From contig CAYNTK010000003.1 of NCBI GenBank assembly GCA_964400285.1, positions 186,001 through 250,000 of the forward strand: a stretch of DNA of 64,000 nt, read 5' to 3'. The notes under the pieces are model-generated. The model was not told where the DNA came from, ran no database searches, and saw nothing but the letters and a program-made list of their open reading frames with translations. The position numbers and the translations under genes are program-made. Of this stretch, positions 1 to 9,510 are shown in pieces. Every line of letters starts with the position of its first letter. Position 1 is the first letter of the stretch. Source of the stretch: FEN-1279 sp964400285. Lineage in GTDB: Bacteria; Bacteroidota; Ignavibacteria; Tepidaquicellales; Tepidaquicellaceae.

Positions 1-1
1 G

Positions 2-457
2 CAATTACAAGAATTAAGGTACGAGGACCTTTTTCATAACTATGTAATTTCAGATTACATTTTCGAAAAGGACAAAATATTTGCTTATTTAAATCTTCAA
101 GATGATGAACTTGTGCTATATGAAAAAATAGTTTCCTTTATAGAGCGTTCAGTTCCTGTTCCTGATTTAATAATTTATCTTCAATCTACGGTTGAGAGAC
201 TTATGTTTAATATCAGACACAGAGACAGAAGTGTTGAAAAAGCAATAAGCGAAGAATATATAAAAGATTTAACCGAAGGTTATAATTATTTTTTCTTCCG
301 ATATAAGGCATCGAAAGTTATGATAGTAAATTCCACAAATATAGATTTTGTAAATAATGAAGATGATTTTGAAAATCTTGTAAACGAAATCTTAAAATCA
401 GACCATCCGGCACTTGAATATTTTAATCCTCCAAACAAGAAAATTGCAAATGGATAG
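2..457 (+). CDS. Deoxynucleoside kinase, 3' part (5' end outside window)
   Basis: The reading frame is open from base 2 and gives 151 residues of a deoxynucleoside kinase (dCK/dGK family), which phosphorylates deoxynucleosides in the salvage pathway. Visible family motifs are DYIFEKDKIFA near the left edge, PDLIIYLQ (the strand after the LID-preceding helix) and the arginine-rich LID-like stretch RHRDR. The P-loop half lies outside the window. A GTG at 113 could be mistaken for a start, but the family-matching residues before it show the gene continues upstream. It ends 8 bases before the next gene. Confidence 0.85.
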   Translation, partial: QLQELRYEDLFHNYVISDYIFEKDKIFAYLNLQDDELVLYEKIVSFIERSVPVPDLIIYLQSTVERLMFNIRHRDRSVEKAISEEYIKDLTEGYNYFFFRYKASKVMIVNSTNIDFVNNEDDFENLVNEILKSDHPALEYFNPPNKKIANG

Positions 458-465
458 GATTTAAC

Positions 466-651
466 ATGCTAAGAATGATAGTTTATATTATATTAACATT
501 TATAATATATGCAATATTTAAATTTATTATAAACATTATTAGGGGAAGCATGCTATCGAAAAGATACAACGAAAACTCATCTGGAAATAATAAACAAGAA
601 AAATTTGATAAGACAAAAATTGTCGATGCAGATTTTGAGGAACTTAAATAA
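466..651 (+). CDS. Small single-pass membrane protein, unknown function
   Basis: A 61-residue protein with one N-terminal hydrophobic segment (about residues 3-27), then a short basic and polar linker and an acidic tail ending DADFEEL. The architecture resembles the small DUF4834-like membrane proteins of the Bacteroidota group, but this is a resemblance in shape only. It sits between the kinase and a glycosyltransferase with gaps of about 8 bases, so it is probably co-transcribed with them. No function can be assigned. Confidence 0.6.
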   Translation: MLRMIVYIILTFIIYAIFKFIINIIRGSMLSKRYNENSSGNNKQEKFDKTKIVDADFEELK

Positions 652-658
652 TTAGAAA

Positions 659-1738
659 TTGATACTTAGAATATTAAAGTTTTTTTTAAATTCAAAAGAT
701 ATTTCTAAGGAAGATTTAGAAAAAGTAGATGTTAAAAATATTCTTGTTGTAAGGCAGCACAACCAGGTTGGCGATATGCTTTGTTCCCTTCCTCTTTTCG
801 CAGCATTAAAGAAAAAATATCCAAATGCAAAAATAACTCTTGTTGCATCAGTAACAAACTACAATATAGTTTTCGGTGATGTAAATCCATTTATAAACGA
901 TGTATTAATATTTAATAAGTCCACTTTACTTCATATTTTTAAATTTTTCAGAAAGCTTAGAGGCACTTCGTTTGACTTAGGAATAGTCCCTTCTACTTTT
1001 TCAATTTCGCGTACATCACATTTTATAAACTATTTTTCTGGAGCAAAAATAAGGATTGGGGTAAAGAGTGTAAATGATAAAAAAAATAAAGTCGATTTTT
1101 TATTAAATATTAAATCGGATTTTCAATGGGATAAATTAAAACAACATCAAACAGAAAGAAATCTCGATATTGTAAGACAAATAAATTGTAATTTAACAAT
1201 ACAAGAAAAGCAAAAAATCAGAATTGGGCTTACAGAGAAAGAAAAAGCTATTGCAGATGAATTTATAAAAATAAATATGCCCGATAAAAATAAAAAAATT
1301 TTTGCATTCCAACCTGGAGCGGGAAAAGTTGCTAATAGATGGAGTGTAGATAATTTTGTAAAGTTAATTTCTCTTCTTTACAAAAAATATAATTCTTATG
1401 TATTAATCAACTCTGGACCGATTGACAAAGAAATTACTGACGAAGTAACGAAACAACTTCTGAAATACAAGATTAATAGTATTTTAATTTATAATCCAAT
1501 TAGAGAAGTTGGAGCAATTCTTAAAAAGACAGATTTATTTATAACCAATGACACAGGAACTATGCACGTAGCAGCAATGGTTAATACAAAAGTAATCGCT
1601 CTTTTTGGACCTACTAATGCATTCGAATGGGCACCCCCTTATGATAATGTAATAGCTATACAATCCAAAACTAAAAATATAAATGATATAAAAGTAAAAG
1701 ACGTTTTTATAAAAGCTTGTGAAGTACTTGATAAATGA
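659..1738 (+). CDS. Glycosyltransferase family 9 (heptosyltransferase-like)
   Basis: A 359-residue GT9 enzyme. It probably transfers a heptose or related sugar to the LPS core from an ADP-sugar donor at the inner membrane. The N-terminal domain has the VRQHNQVGDML acceptor-loop motif. The C-terminal domain has QPGAGKVANRWS and the donor-binding NDTGTMHVAA...ALFGPT signature typical of WaaC/WaaF proteins. The start is a TTG at 659 with no strong ribosome binding site. The stop codon overlaps the next start (ATGA), so the two are translationally coupled. Acceptor and sugar are not readable from sequence. Confidence 0.85.
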   Translation: MILRILKFFLNSKDISKEDLEKVDVKNILVVRQHNQVGDMLCSLPLFAALKKKYPNAKITLVASVTNYNIVFGDVNPFINDVLIFNKSTLLHIFKFFRKLRGTSFDLGIVPSTFSISRTSHFINYFSGAKIRIGVKSVNDKKNKVDFLLNIKSDFQWDKLKQHQTERNLDIVRQINCNLTIQEKQKIRIGLTEKEKAIADEFIKINMPDKNKKIFAFQPGAGKVANRWSVDNFVKLISLLYKKYNSYVLINSGPIDKEITDEVTKQLLKYKINSILIYNPIREVGAILKKTDLFITNDTGTMHVAAMVNTKVIALFGPTNAFEWAPPYDNVIAIQSKTKNINDIKVKDVFIKACEVLDK

Positions 1739-3303
1739 TTATGGAAAATAAAGAAAAAATATTAGCTGCAATAGATATCGGGACAAATTCCTTTCACCTT
1801 GTAGTCGCAAAAGTAAATGAAAAAGGGAACATAAAAATTATAACAAGAGAAAAAGAGGTGGTTCGTCTAGGCAAAAGCTCAACAGATATGAAGTATTTGA
1901 CCGAAGAAGCTATGATAAGAGGAATAGAAACGTTAAAAAGGTTTAAATTGATATGTGATTCTTTTAACGCAAAAATCAGAGCAGTTGCAACAAGTGCAAC
2001 AAGAGAAGCAAACAATAAAGATGTATTTATAAACCGCGTTAAGGAAACAACAGGAATAAAAATCGAAGTAGTATCTGGATTTGAGGAAGCAAGATTAATA
2101 TACCTTGGTGTTATTCAAGCATTATCTGTTTTCAAAGAAAAAATATTTCTTCTAGATATTGGAGGCGGGAGTACTGAATTTTTAGTCGGAGAAAAGGGAA
2201 ATATAATATACTCAAACAGTATTAAAGTGGGTGCAGTTAGATTAACAGAAAAATATTTCTCAGATGGAAAATTTAAAAAGAATAATATTGAAGATGCAAG
2301 TGTTTATGTCAAAAATATAATAAACCCAATTGTAAGGGAAATGAAAGGTTTAAAATACAAGAGCGTAATTGGAACATCAGGAACCATCACAAATATTGGA
2401 ATGATAATTAATACAGAAGAAAATAACATAATAGACGAACAATTTAATTACAATAACTTCACTTTCGACAAGGAAAAACTTTTTAGAACGGTTAAACGAA
2501 TACTAAAATGTGAAAAAATCTCAGAAGTTAAAGAGATTAAAGGTCTTGACTCCGATAGAGTAGATATAATTACCTCAGGAGCTATTATTCTCGAACAGAT
2601 TTTTTTGGAATTAAATCTCGAAAATATAACTATTTCAAATTTTTCTTTAAGAGAAGGTATTTTATTAGATAGCATTTACAAAGAGCGCCACACTATTTTA
2701 GACGAAGATTTAAGTAATATAAGATATAGAAGTATAATCAACCTTGCAGAAAACTGTAAATACGATAAATTACATTCAGAACAGGTGTTAAAATTAGCGT
2801 TAAAAATATTTGAACAGATCGCTGAAGAGTATGGATTAAAAGAAAAGGATAAAGAATACCTTGAAGCTGCTTGCATATTACACGATATTGGACATAGTCT
2901 TTCACACTCACAACATCACAGGCATTCGTATTATTTGATTAGGAATTGCGAATTGCTTGGTTTTAATGATGAAGAAATAGAAATCATTGCAAACATTGCA
3001 CGTTATCATAGAAAATCTCACCCTAAAGAAAAGCACGAAAACTTTAACAGACTTTCAGAGAGAAATAAAGTTAGAGTAAAAAAACTATCTTCCATATTAC
3101 GTATCGCAGACGGTCTCGACAGAGGTCATAATTCTATAATAAAAGATGTACAGATTAGAAAATCGGATAAAGAATTTCATTTTATCCTTTTTACAGAAAA
3201 CAATTTAGTACCACAACTCGAAATCTGGGGTGCGAATATGAGGAAAGAACTATTCGAAGAAGTATTTGGTAAAAAGGTAACAATAAAAAAAATAGAAAGT
3301 TAA
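1735..3303 (+). CDS. Ppx/GppA exopolyphosphatase-like phosphatase with C-terminal HD domain
   Basis: A 522-residue protein of the Ppx/GppA family, which hydrolyses polyphosphate and/or pppGpp. The ASKHA-fold phosphate loops are visible: AAIDIGTNSFHLVV near residue 11 and LDIGGGSTEFLVG near 140. The C-terminal third carries a metal-dependent HD domain (ACILHDIGHSLSH, followed by a His-rich helix), as in long Ppx proteins. The start could be 1735 (overlapping the previous stop) or the ATG at 1741; both precede the phosphate loop. Whether it prefers polyP or pppGpp cannot be told. Confidence 0.88.
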   Translation: MIMENKEKILAAIDIGTNSFHLVVAKVNEKGNIKIITREKEVVRLGKSSTDMKYLTEEAMIRGIETLKRFKLICDSFNAKIRAVATSATREANNKDVFINRVKETTGIKIEVVSGFEEARLIYLGVIQALSVFKEKIFLLDIGGGSTEFLVGEKGNIIYSNSIKVGAVRLTEKYFSDGKFKKNNIEDASVYVKNIINPIVREMKGLKYKSVIGTSGTITNIGMIINTEENNIIDEQFNYNNFTFDKEKLFRTVKRILKCEKISEVKEIKGLDSDRVDIITSGAIILEQIFLELNLENITISNFSLREGILLDSIYKERHTILDEDLSNIRYRSIINLAENCKYDKLHSEQVLKLALKIFEQIAEEYGLKEKDKEYLEAACILHDIGHSLSHSQHHRHSYYLIRNCELLGFNDEEIEIIANIARYHRKSHPKEKHENFNRLSERNKVRVKKLSSILRIADGLDRGHNSIIKDVQIRKSDKEFHFILFTENNLVPQLEIWGANMRKELFEEVFGKKVTIKKIES

Positions 3304-3371
3304 ATTATAAAAACTTTTTATCTTTTTTCTTCATATTATTCATTATAATTTAACTTAAAATTAATATAATT

Positions 3372-4517
3372 ATGAAAATTGGTATTACTTGCTACCCAAC
3401 TTATGGAGGTAGCGGTGTGGTTGCAACTGAGCTTGGTAAAATTCTCGCACTTAGAGGACACGAAGTACATTTTATCTCATATGCTATGCCATCACGGCTG
3501 AATGCATTTATAGAAAATATTTTTTATCATGAAGTTGAAATGAATAATTATCCCCTATTTGATTTTCCACTTTATAGCATAGCACTTGCAAGTAAAATGG
3601 TTGAGGTTTCAAAATTTAATGACATAGAATTAATTCATGCACATTATGCAATCCCACATGCTACAAGTGCTTTCCTTGCAAGAGAAATTTTGAAATCAGA
3701 AAATAAATCAGGTAAAGATATTAAAGTAATTACAACTTTACATGGAACAGATATTACTCTCGTAGGATTAGAGCCAAGTTTTCTTCCAACAATGAAATTC
3801 AGTATAGAGAAATCAGATGGTGTTACAGCAGTTTCACAGTTTCTAAAAGATAAAACTCTCTCCAATTACAAAATAAACAAAGAGATTGAAGTTATACCAA
3901 ACTTTATAGATACAAAGAAATACCGCAGATTGAATAAAGACGAAAACTGTACATGTATTAAAACCCTTGCTCCAAATATGGAGAAGATTTTAATTCATAC
4001 TTCAAATTTCAGACCTGTTAAAAGAGTAAAAGATGTTATACACATATTTGCAAAAGTAAAAGAAAAAATCCCTTCAAAATTAATTTTAATCGGTGATGGA
4101 CCTGAAAGAAGCGACTGCGAACAACTTTGCAGGGATTTAAATATTTTCGAAGCAGTGAAATTTATGGGTAAACAGGATTCTATAATAGAACTTTTATCTA
4201 TTTCAGATTTATTCCTTATTCCATCACAGACTGAAAGTTTTGGGCTTGCTGCACTCGAAGCGATGAGTTGTGAGGTACCAGTAATATCAACAAGTGTTGG
4301 TGGATTGCCTGAATTAAATATTCATAACGAAACAGGATATATCGCCGAAATCGGAGACATTGACAGAATGGCAAAATATGCAATTGAACTTTTAACTAAC
4401 GAAAAGAAATATTCTATCTTTTGTAAAAATGCAAGGGATAGAGCGATTGAATTTCAAGATGATAAAATTGTTCCGATTTATGAATCTTTTTATGAAAAAA
4501 TATTAAGAGGCGTATAA
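3372..4517 (+). CDS. bshA: N-acetyl-alpha-D-glucosaminyl L-malate synthase BshA
   Basis: A 381-residue GT4 glycosyltransferase that begins with the BshA hallmark GITCYPTYGGSGVVATELG, followed by LRGHEVHFISYAMPSRL. The C-terminal half has the GT4 donor site (TESFGLAALEAMSCEVPVI, an EX7E motif). BshA joins GlcNAc from UDP-GlcNAc to L-malate, the first step of bacillithiol synthesis in the cytoplasm. Bacillithiol genes occur in Firmicutes, Deinococcus and the Bacteroidota/Chlorobi group. BshB and BshC are not in the window. A 68-base gap separates it from the upstream gene. Confidence 0.92.
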   Translation: MKIGITCYPTYGGSGVVATELGKILALRGHEVHFISYAMPSRLNAFIENIFYHEVEMNNYPLFDFPLYSIALASKMVEVSKFNDIELIHAHYAIPHATSAFLAREILKSENKSGKDIKVITTLHGTDITLVGLEPSFLPTMKFSIEKSDGVTAVSQFLKDKTLSNYKINKEIEVIPNFIDTKKYRRLNKDENCTCIKTLAPNMEKILIHTSNFRPVKRVKDVIHIFAKVKEKIPSKLILIGDGPERSDCEQLCRDLNIFEAVKFMGKQDSIIELLSISDLFLIPSQTESFGLAALEAMSCEVPVISTSVGGLPELNIHNETGYIAEIGDIDRMAKYAIELLTNEKKYSIFCKNARDRAIEFQDDKIVPIYESFYEKILRGV

Positions 4518-4586
4518 AGGAAAGTACTCTTGCCTTAATTATGCTTTTAAACTTCCACTTAGCACTTTCAACTTCTGACCTTTTAT

Positions 4587-6020
4587 TTATCTTCTGACAG
4601 GTTTATCTTTTCTTAAATTAAAACCAGGAAGTTTTAAGGAAACAGTATTAAGCTTTACTTCAGGTACATACTGTCCTTTAGGTCTCTTCTCAATTCTAAC
4701 TTTATCAACTTTCTGGTCATTATCAAACGTAATTACCATATTCATTCCTTCGGTAATATTTACACCATTAGCTTTATTATTCTCATACATAAAATAAATA
4801 CTATTACTATTTTTGTTTACTTGAACATAATCGACTTTATCGTCTTTAAAATGTATTGTTAAATCTTTGCCTGAAATCTGGTCAAATCTGTCAATGAAAT
4901 TGCTATCTTTATTTTCGATAATCATAAATGAAAATTCAGAACCGGTCAATTCATCGATTTTTTTCGCATAAATTGTTTGAATTTTTCTTTCTTTCAATAC
5001 TGCAAAAATTGTATCACCTGTCATTTGAATGTTGTCATTCCATACGATAGGTTTTATGAAAAAAGACATTTTATCGATGTCTTTATCGTTCGTTTTAGAA
5101 TAGATCGCATAGCCACTCTTCGAATAGAATTTATCTCGAATTACATCAACACTATCCTTTGCTACGTAATACTCCGGAAACTGTCTGAAAGATTCCATAG
5201 TCTTACTGTAAATAAACATTGTATCTTTTTCTTTTTCAATCTGAACAAGTTTTGCATTTCCTTTAATGAAGGCATATTTAGTGTTTTCATAATTTTCAAG
5301 ATAATCTCCAAAGACTGTTACATTATTTCTTAAATTAATTAATTTAACATTACCAGAAGCAATAGATTTTTTCTCGTTAGAATAATCGGTTAATGTATCA
5401 CAGAAAATAATCGAAGAGTCTTGTTCTATACTCACATCTTTATTTGCAAAAGTTTTACCCTGCCTCTTAAAGAAATCAATATTTTCAGCTTTTATAATTG
5501 TTGAATCTTTAATGACAATTACATTCCCTTTAGCATAAGAATCTTCTAAGTTTCTGAAATAAATTAAATGGTCTGAAGTTATTTTATAAGTTAGGTTTAC
5601 GATAATTACATCTCTATTAAAAACAGCTTTCGCTTCATTAAAAAAATATGTGCCAAAATTTGCTTTAAGTGTAGCATTTGGATCCTTCAAAGTGACTCCA
5701 TTTTCGCAAACTGCTTTACCATCGTTGCCAAAATAAATTGCTCTGGATGTGAATAAAGAAAGAGTATCCTGAAAAATTTTTACATCTCCTGTAAGTTCAA
5801 CTTTATTTGCATCTATATATTGCAAAGCTCTATTACAATAGACTTTTACATTTCCATGTATTAAATGAACATTACCAATTGCCTCTCTGATTGTTTGTCC
5901 GTTTTCAGTTCTACCGGTAAGTTTATCGCTGTATTTTAATTCTATTTTATCTTGACCATAAATTATAGGTACCAAGGCAAACAATAAAATATAAAATAAT
6001 ATGTAAAAATATATTTTCAA
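4587..6020 (-). CDS. LptA/OstA-like LPS transport protein, long form
   Basis: A 477-residue protein with an N-terminal signal peptide (hydrophobic to about residue 20) and a long array of beta-jellyroll strands of the OstA/LptA type (repeated patterns such as NVHLIHGNVKVYCNRALQY and GDVKIFQDTLSLFTSRAIYF). E. coli LptA is only about 185 residues, so this is the long OstA-like form common in the Bacteroidota group, which may span more of the periplasmic bridge that carries LPS. It follows lptC by a single base in the same operon. The tail is basic and proline-containing. Confidence 0.8.
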   Translation of the reverse strand: MKIYFYILFYILLFALVPIIYGQDKIELKYSDKLTGRTENGQTIREAIGNVHLIHGNVKVYCNRALQYIDANKVELTGDVKIFQDTLSLFTSRAIYFGNDGKAVCENGVTLKDPNATLKANFGTYFFNEAKAVFNRDVIIVNLTYKITSDHLIYFRNLEDSYAKGNVIVIKDSTIIKAENIDFFKRQGKTFANKDVSIEQDSSIIFCDTLTDYSNEKKSIASGNVKLINLRNNVTVFGDYLENYENTKYAFIKGNAKLVQIEKEKDTMFIYSKTMESFRQFPEYYVAKDSVDVIRDKFYSKSGYAIYSKTNDKDIDKMSFFIKPIVWNDNIQMTGDTIFAVLKERKIQTIYAKKIDELTGSEFSFMIIENKDSNFIDRFDQISGKDLTIHFKDDKVDYVQVNKNSNSIYFMYENNKANGVNITEGMNMVITFDNDQKVDKVRIEKRPKGQYVPEVKLNTVSLKLPGFNLRKDKPVRR

Positions 6021-6021
6021 A

Positions 6022-6546
6022 TTACTTAGAAAAAATTCCTGTAACTTTATAAATAGTATAGTTTTTTAAGTTTTGGTCAGATTCAAATCCAATCCCCTCA
6101 ATATCTTCTTTTGAAGTAGTGATTTTTACAAAAACGTCAGTAGAAACTTTTTGCAATTTATTATTCCAATAAAGTTTAGAAGTTTTCAAAACACTACCTT
6201 CTTTATTAACAACTACAACACTATCATACATTTCGATATCTTTAGAAACATCAAGAACTTTGCCACTTTTACTTGTTAAAGTAGAGACTTTCTCACCAGT
6301 TTTAAAAAAATCTACGATCGCTCCACTGTCAATAAGTGTGTATGCTTTTGAGTTAAATACAGAAATATGCCCAGCTTTTAAAATTGCTTTAACATTGCCC
6401 GAATCAGAAAATATAACAGATGAATTCCAGCTTTCTTGATCTGGAATTTCCCCAGATTTCAAGTCAGTTCTTGGAGGAGCCATTTTTGATTCGCAGGCAT
6501 AAAATAAAATAAAAAATAATATTAAAGAAATTAATTTTAATTTCAT
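6022..6546 (-). CDS. lptC: LPS export periplasmic protein LptC (lipoprotein)
   Basis: A 174-residue protein with a lipoprotein signal (lipobox-like LFYAC, cysteine at residue 18) and an LptC fold: strand-rich residues including FSDSGNVKAILKAGHISVF and TLTSKSGKVLDVSKDIEMYDSVVVVN. LptC passes LPS from the inner-membrane LptBFG complex to LptA. E. coli LptC is anchored by a transmembrane helix, while a lipid anchor is usual in this bacterial group. It lies between kdsD (7-base gap) and the OstA-like gene (1-base gap), which strongly supports the call. Confidence 0.82.
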   Translation of the reverse strand: MKLKLISLILFFILFYACESKMAPPRTDLKSGEIPDQESWNSSVIFSDSGNVKAILKAGHISVFNSKAYTLIDSGAIVDFFKTGEKVSTLTSKSGKVLDVSKDIEMYDSVVVVNKEGSVLKTSKLYWNNKLQKVSTDVFVKITTSKEDIEGIGFESDQNLKNYTIYKVTGIFSK

Positions 6547-6553
6547 TTATTCT

Positions 6554-7528
6554 TTATAATCCAAGCTCAACCAAAGAATGGATATGAATTATACCGGTTA
6601 GTTGATTTTTTTTATTACAAATTATCAATTGAGTAATTTTATTTTTTTCCATAATTTGCAGAGCATTTTTTGCAAGTGTATTTTCAAAAATTGTTTTTGG
6701 ATTTTTACTCATAATATCTTTTGCGGTAATTTTGTTTATATCAAAGTCTCTTTGTAACAATCTTCTAATATCACCATCGGTAATAATTCCTATTATTTTT
6801 TGCTTGTTGGAAACTATAGCACAACCGAGTCTTTTGGATGAAATCATATAAATAATATCTTTCAAACCTGTGTTAGGTGAAACAACAGGTATACCTTCAC
6901 CTTTAACCATAATATCTTGAACTTTGAGCAGTAGTTTTTGTCCGAGAATTCCACCCGGATGGACCGCGGCAAAATCTTCTTTTGTAAACCCACGTTTTTC
7001 AAGTAAAGCTATTGCCAATGCATCTCCCAGCACCATAGCAGATGTGCTCGATGAGGTAGGAGCAAGATTTAAAGGGCAAGCTTCTTCCTTAACAGATGAA
7101 TCAAGTACGATATCAGCTAAACCAGCAAGCTTAGAATCGAGATTTCCAGTAATCAAAATAATTTTAACGCCAATATTTTTAAGAACAGGAATCAGTCTTA
7201 TAACTTCGATAGTTCCTCCACTTTTTGAAATTAAAATTACAATGTCGTTTTCTCTTACTACACCTAAATCTCCGTGAATGCTATCGGCAGAATGTAAAAA
7301 GATTGCATTTGTTCCAGTGGAATTAAATGTAGCTACAATTTTTTGGGCGACAATACCTGATTTACCAATACCAGATACGACTACTTTCCCTTTACATTTA
7401 TAAATCTCTTCTACAGCTCTTGTAAAATTAATCTTGAAGTTCTCATTATTAAACCTTTTTTCGAGCTCGGAAATTGCACTTTTCTCCTTTAATACAACTT
7501 TTTTGCCGTTTTTAACTATTTTATTCAT
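6554..7528 (-). CDS. kdsD: Arabinose-5-phosphate isomerase KdsD (KpsF/GutQ family)
   Basis: A 324-residue SIS-CBS-CBS protein. The SIS domain shows VVSGIGKSGIVAQKIVATF and the loop SADSIHGDLG, followed by LISKSGGT, the sugar-phosphate site of KpsF/GutQ enzymes. Two CBS motifs follow from about residue 200. The enzyme converts ribulose 5-phosphate to arabinose 5-phosphate, the first step of Kdo synthesis. It is the first gene of the kdsD-lptC-lptA operon. In E. coli kdsC lies next, but here no kdsC-like phosphatase intervenes. kdsA is at the other end of the window. Confidence 0.92.
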   Translation of the reverse strand: MNKIVKNGKKVVLKEKSAISELEKRFNNENFKINFTRAVEEIYKCKGKVVVSGIGKSGIVAQKIVATFNSTGTNAIFLHSADSIHGDLGVVRENDIVILISKSGGTIEVIRLIPVLKNIGVKIILITGNLDSKLAGLADIVLDSSVKEEACPLNLAPTSSSTSAMVLGDALAIALLEKRGFTKEDFAAVHPGGILGQKLLLKVQDIMVKGEGIPVVSPNTGLKDIIYMISSKRLGCAIVSNKQKIIGIITDGDIRRLLQRDFDINKITAKDIMSKNPKTIFENTLAKNALQIMEKNKITQLIICNKKNQLTGIIHIHSLVELGL

Positions 7529-8763
7529 AATGTAAAATTTATGTAATTTAAATTATCATTACAATTGTATTCGAAATCAAATAAAAATTTAGATAAATTA
7601 CCTTTTGAGTTAAAATATATTATACGGTTACATTATGAATGCATGTATGTAAATGTTTTAGTAAAAGCAAAAGAAATTTATGTAGGATTATAAATATAGA
7701 TTTACAGTCGAATATCGCAGTAAACCTATAGAAATTTGTAAGAAGCATTATTTATAAATATAGTAGGTTTAAGTTTTAGAAGTTCAGAATACTTTTAATA
7801 GTTATTAATATTTATTTGATATATTTAATAAATGGAAGTTGTAATAAATTACAGATAATGACAGATTATTGGAAAGTATATTGAGAATTATTAGTTGGTT
7901 ATAACTACTTTGATTTAAAAGCTTAAACTTATACAATTGAAGGATATGTTAGTTTGATTAGATATTATTCGTAAGATTAAAATGCAGAACAAAATATTAT
8001 ACTAAGTGTTTTGAAATTTTATATTTTACTGTATAACTCTAAATAACTAAACTAAATGAAGTTTTATCTATACTATCAATACCTAAATTTTATTTTCACC
8101 TCTCTAATAGGTAGCATCGTAAGTTGCACAGAAAAATTCACAGAACTATTGCAAAGGTTATATATAGCATAGTAACATCTCATACTCTAGTTGGTTATCC
8201 GTATAATAATTTCTATGTAAATAACTGAATCGATATGCATTGCCTTATTAATAAGTTTCTTTACAATATTGTAACACCGAGTTTTACATTAACAAACTTT
8301 GATTTTATTATATAGCACTGATACAATAATTATGTATGAATTTAATGTAAAAATCTAAAATAATTCTGCTAAATCACTAAAACGATTTACTAATTCAGGA
8401 TGGGCAAGTGTATATTTCGATTCATATAAACCCAACGGAAAAGAAATGACCTGCTTGGAAGAGAATTGAAAACACTTGTAAATGTACAAATGAATGCAGG
8501 AGAATATATAATTGATTTCTATGGTTCAGATTTATCGAGCAGAACATATTTCTACAAAATCGAAGAAGGTAATTATTTTGAAACGAAGAGTATGATATTA
8601 TTTAAATAATATTTTCATTTTTAATCAAGATATTAAATTTATTATTTAATAGCTTGATTATTTAATATTTTAAAAATATTTTATAAAAAATTTATCATAA
8701 TACTTCCAAATTAATGATGTGATAAATAAACTATTTATTAAACAATAATTCAGGAGGTAAGTC
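7529..8763. other. 1.2-kb gene-poor intergenic stretch
   Basis: No convincing intact gene or structured RNA is visible in these 1,235 bases. The sequence is very A+T-rich and stops occur often in all frames. It should contain the promoter of the leftward kdsD operon and that of the rightward gene at 8764. The only recognisable content is a decayed protein tail at 8445-8609. I see it as eroding former coding DNA. Confidence 0.7.
8445..8609 (+). pseudogene. Remnant of a T9SS type A C-terminal sorting domain
   Basis: Frame 8445-8609 (stop TAA) encodes a near-perfect type IX secretion C-terminal domain: NDLLGRLKTLVN, then MNAGEYIIDFYGSDLSS, YFYKIEEGNYFETKSMILFK. These match the family pattern of DxLGR...LVN...AGEYxVxFDGSxLSSGxYFYxLxxGxxxxTKKMxLxK. 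Upstream the frame soon becomes meaningless and no start is found, so the cargo protein has been lost. Such domains are cleaved during export through T9SS, so this fossil implies the lineage has or had that system. Confidence 0.75.
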
Positions 8764-9423
8764 ATGAGGGAACAAGTTATTCTTTCTTTTTTCCTATTTT
8801 TTGCCCTATCACTTTTTTATTCACAAGTCTGCATATCGCAGGAACATCCATTAGCGGGAAAAAATAGTGGGAGCATTTTCTTCATGAAAAATCTGACAAC
8901 TGATGACCAAACGGATTTTACAAATGACACTTGCTCGTTTTACATAGTGACAGAAAATATACCTGATATTTGGGCAAGAGCATTTTTGAAAGATAATCTT
9001 CAGTTTTATTATGATTATATGAAAAAAATACATGAAAAGTATTTAAATATGCAATTAAGCATTAATTATAAATTTATCCCACTATATTTTAGTTCTAAAG
9101 GATTTGTAAATGAAAATAAATCCGGAGAAAATACAGCACATAAGTATGAAGAAATAATCGAAACAGAAAAAATTACAGATCTGAGTGTTAATACATTCAT
9201 GTTCAAATTAAATGATTTACAGTATTTCGACAAACAAATTAAAGCTTATTTAAAAAGCAAAGGAAAAAATGAGTCTTTAACTTTAAGTATTCAGGTTCAA
9301 TTAAAATTTCAATGTAAATATGTTAATATATTAGAGAAAACTAAAATCGATGATTACAAAAATAGTAAAGGATATGATGCCATAGCTGTTGCATCGCCTG
9401 TTTTAAAAATTTTTGCAAAATAA
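8764..9423 (+). CDS. Secreted protein of unknown function
   Basis: A 219-residue protein that I do not recognise. It has a strong ribosome binding site (AGGAGG at 8752-8757) and a clear signal peptide (hydrophobic core about residues 5-22, cleavage plausible after SQVCISQ). The mature part is rich in Lys, Asn, Phe and Tyr with no known motif. A segment around ENIPDIWARAFLKDNLQFYYDYMKK may be helical. It is isolated, with a 1.2-kb eroded region upstream and a short gap downstream. Its strong Shine-Dalgarno sequence is unusual in this window. Confidence 0.6.
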   Translation: MREQVILSFFLFFALSLFYSQVCISQEHPLAGKNSGSIFFMKNLTTDDQTDFTNDTCSFYIVTENIPDIWARAFLKDNLQFYYDYMKKIHEKYLNMQLSINYKFIPLYFSSKGFVNENKSGENTAHKYEEIIETEKITDLSVNTFMFKLNDLQYFDKQIKAYLKSKGKNESLTLSIQVQLKFQCKYVNILEKTKIDDYKNSKGYDAIAVASPVLKIFAK

Positions 9424-9491
9424 ATTCAAAATTAATTTTTATATTTTTTTTAGCATCATCGCTGGAAACGACTTTTTTATATTTTACCTCT

Positions 9492-9510
9492 CATTCCCAA
9501 GTTCTTGCGT
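9492..9510. repeat. Possible dispersed repeat fragment (TTCCCAAG core)
   Basis: CATTCCCAAG followed by a partly matching tail is shared, in reverse orientation, with 10421-10440. Longer versions would form an imperfect palindrome around CCAAG...CTTGGG. Both copies are intergenic. The match is short, so chance is possible. Confidence 0.3.
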
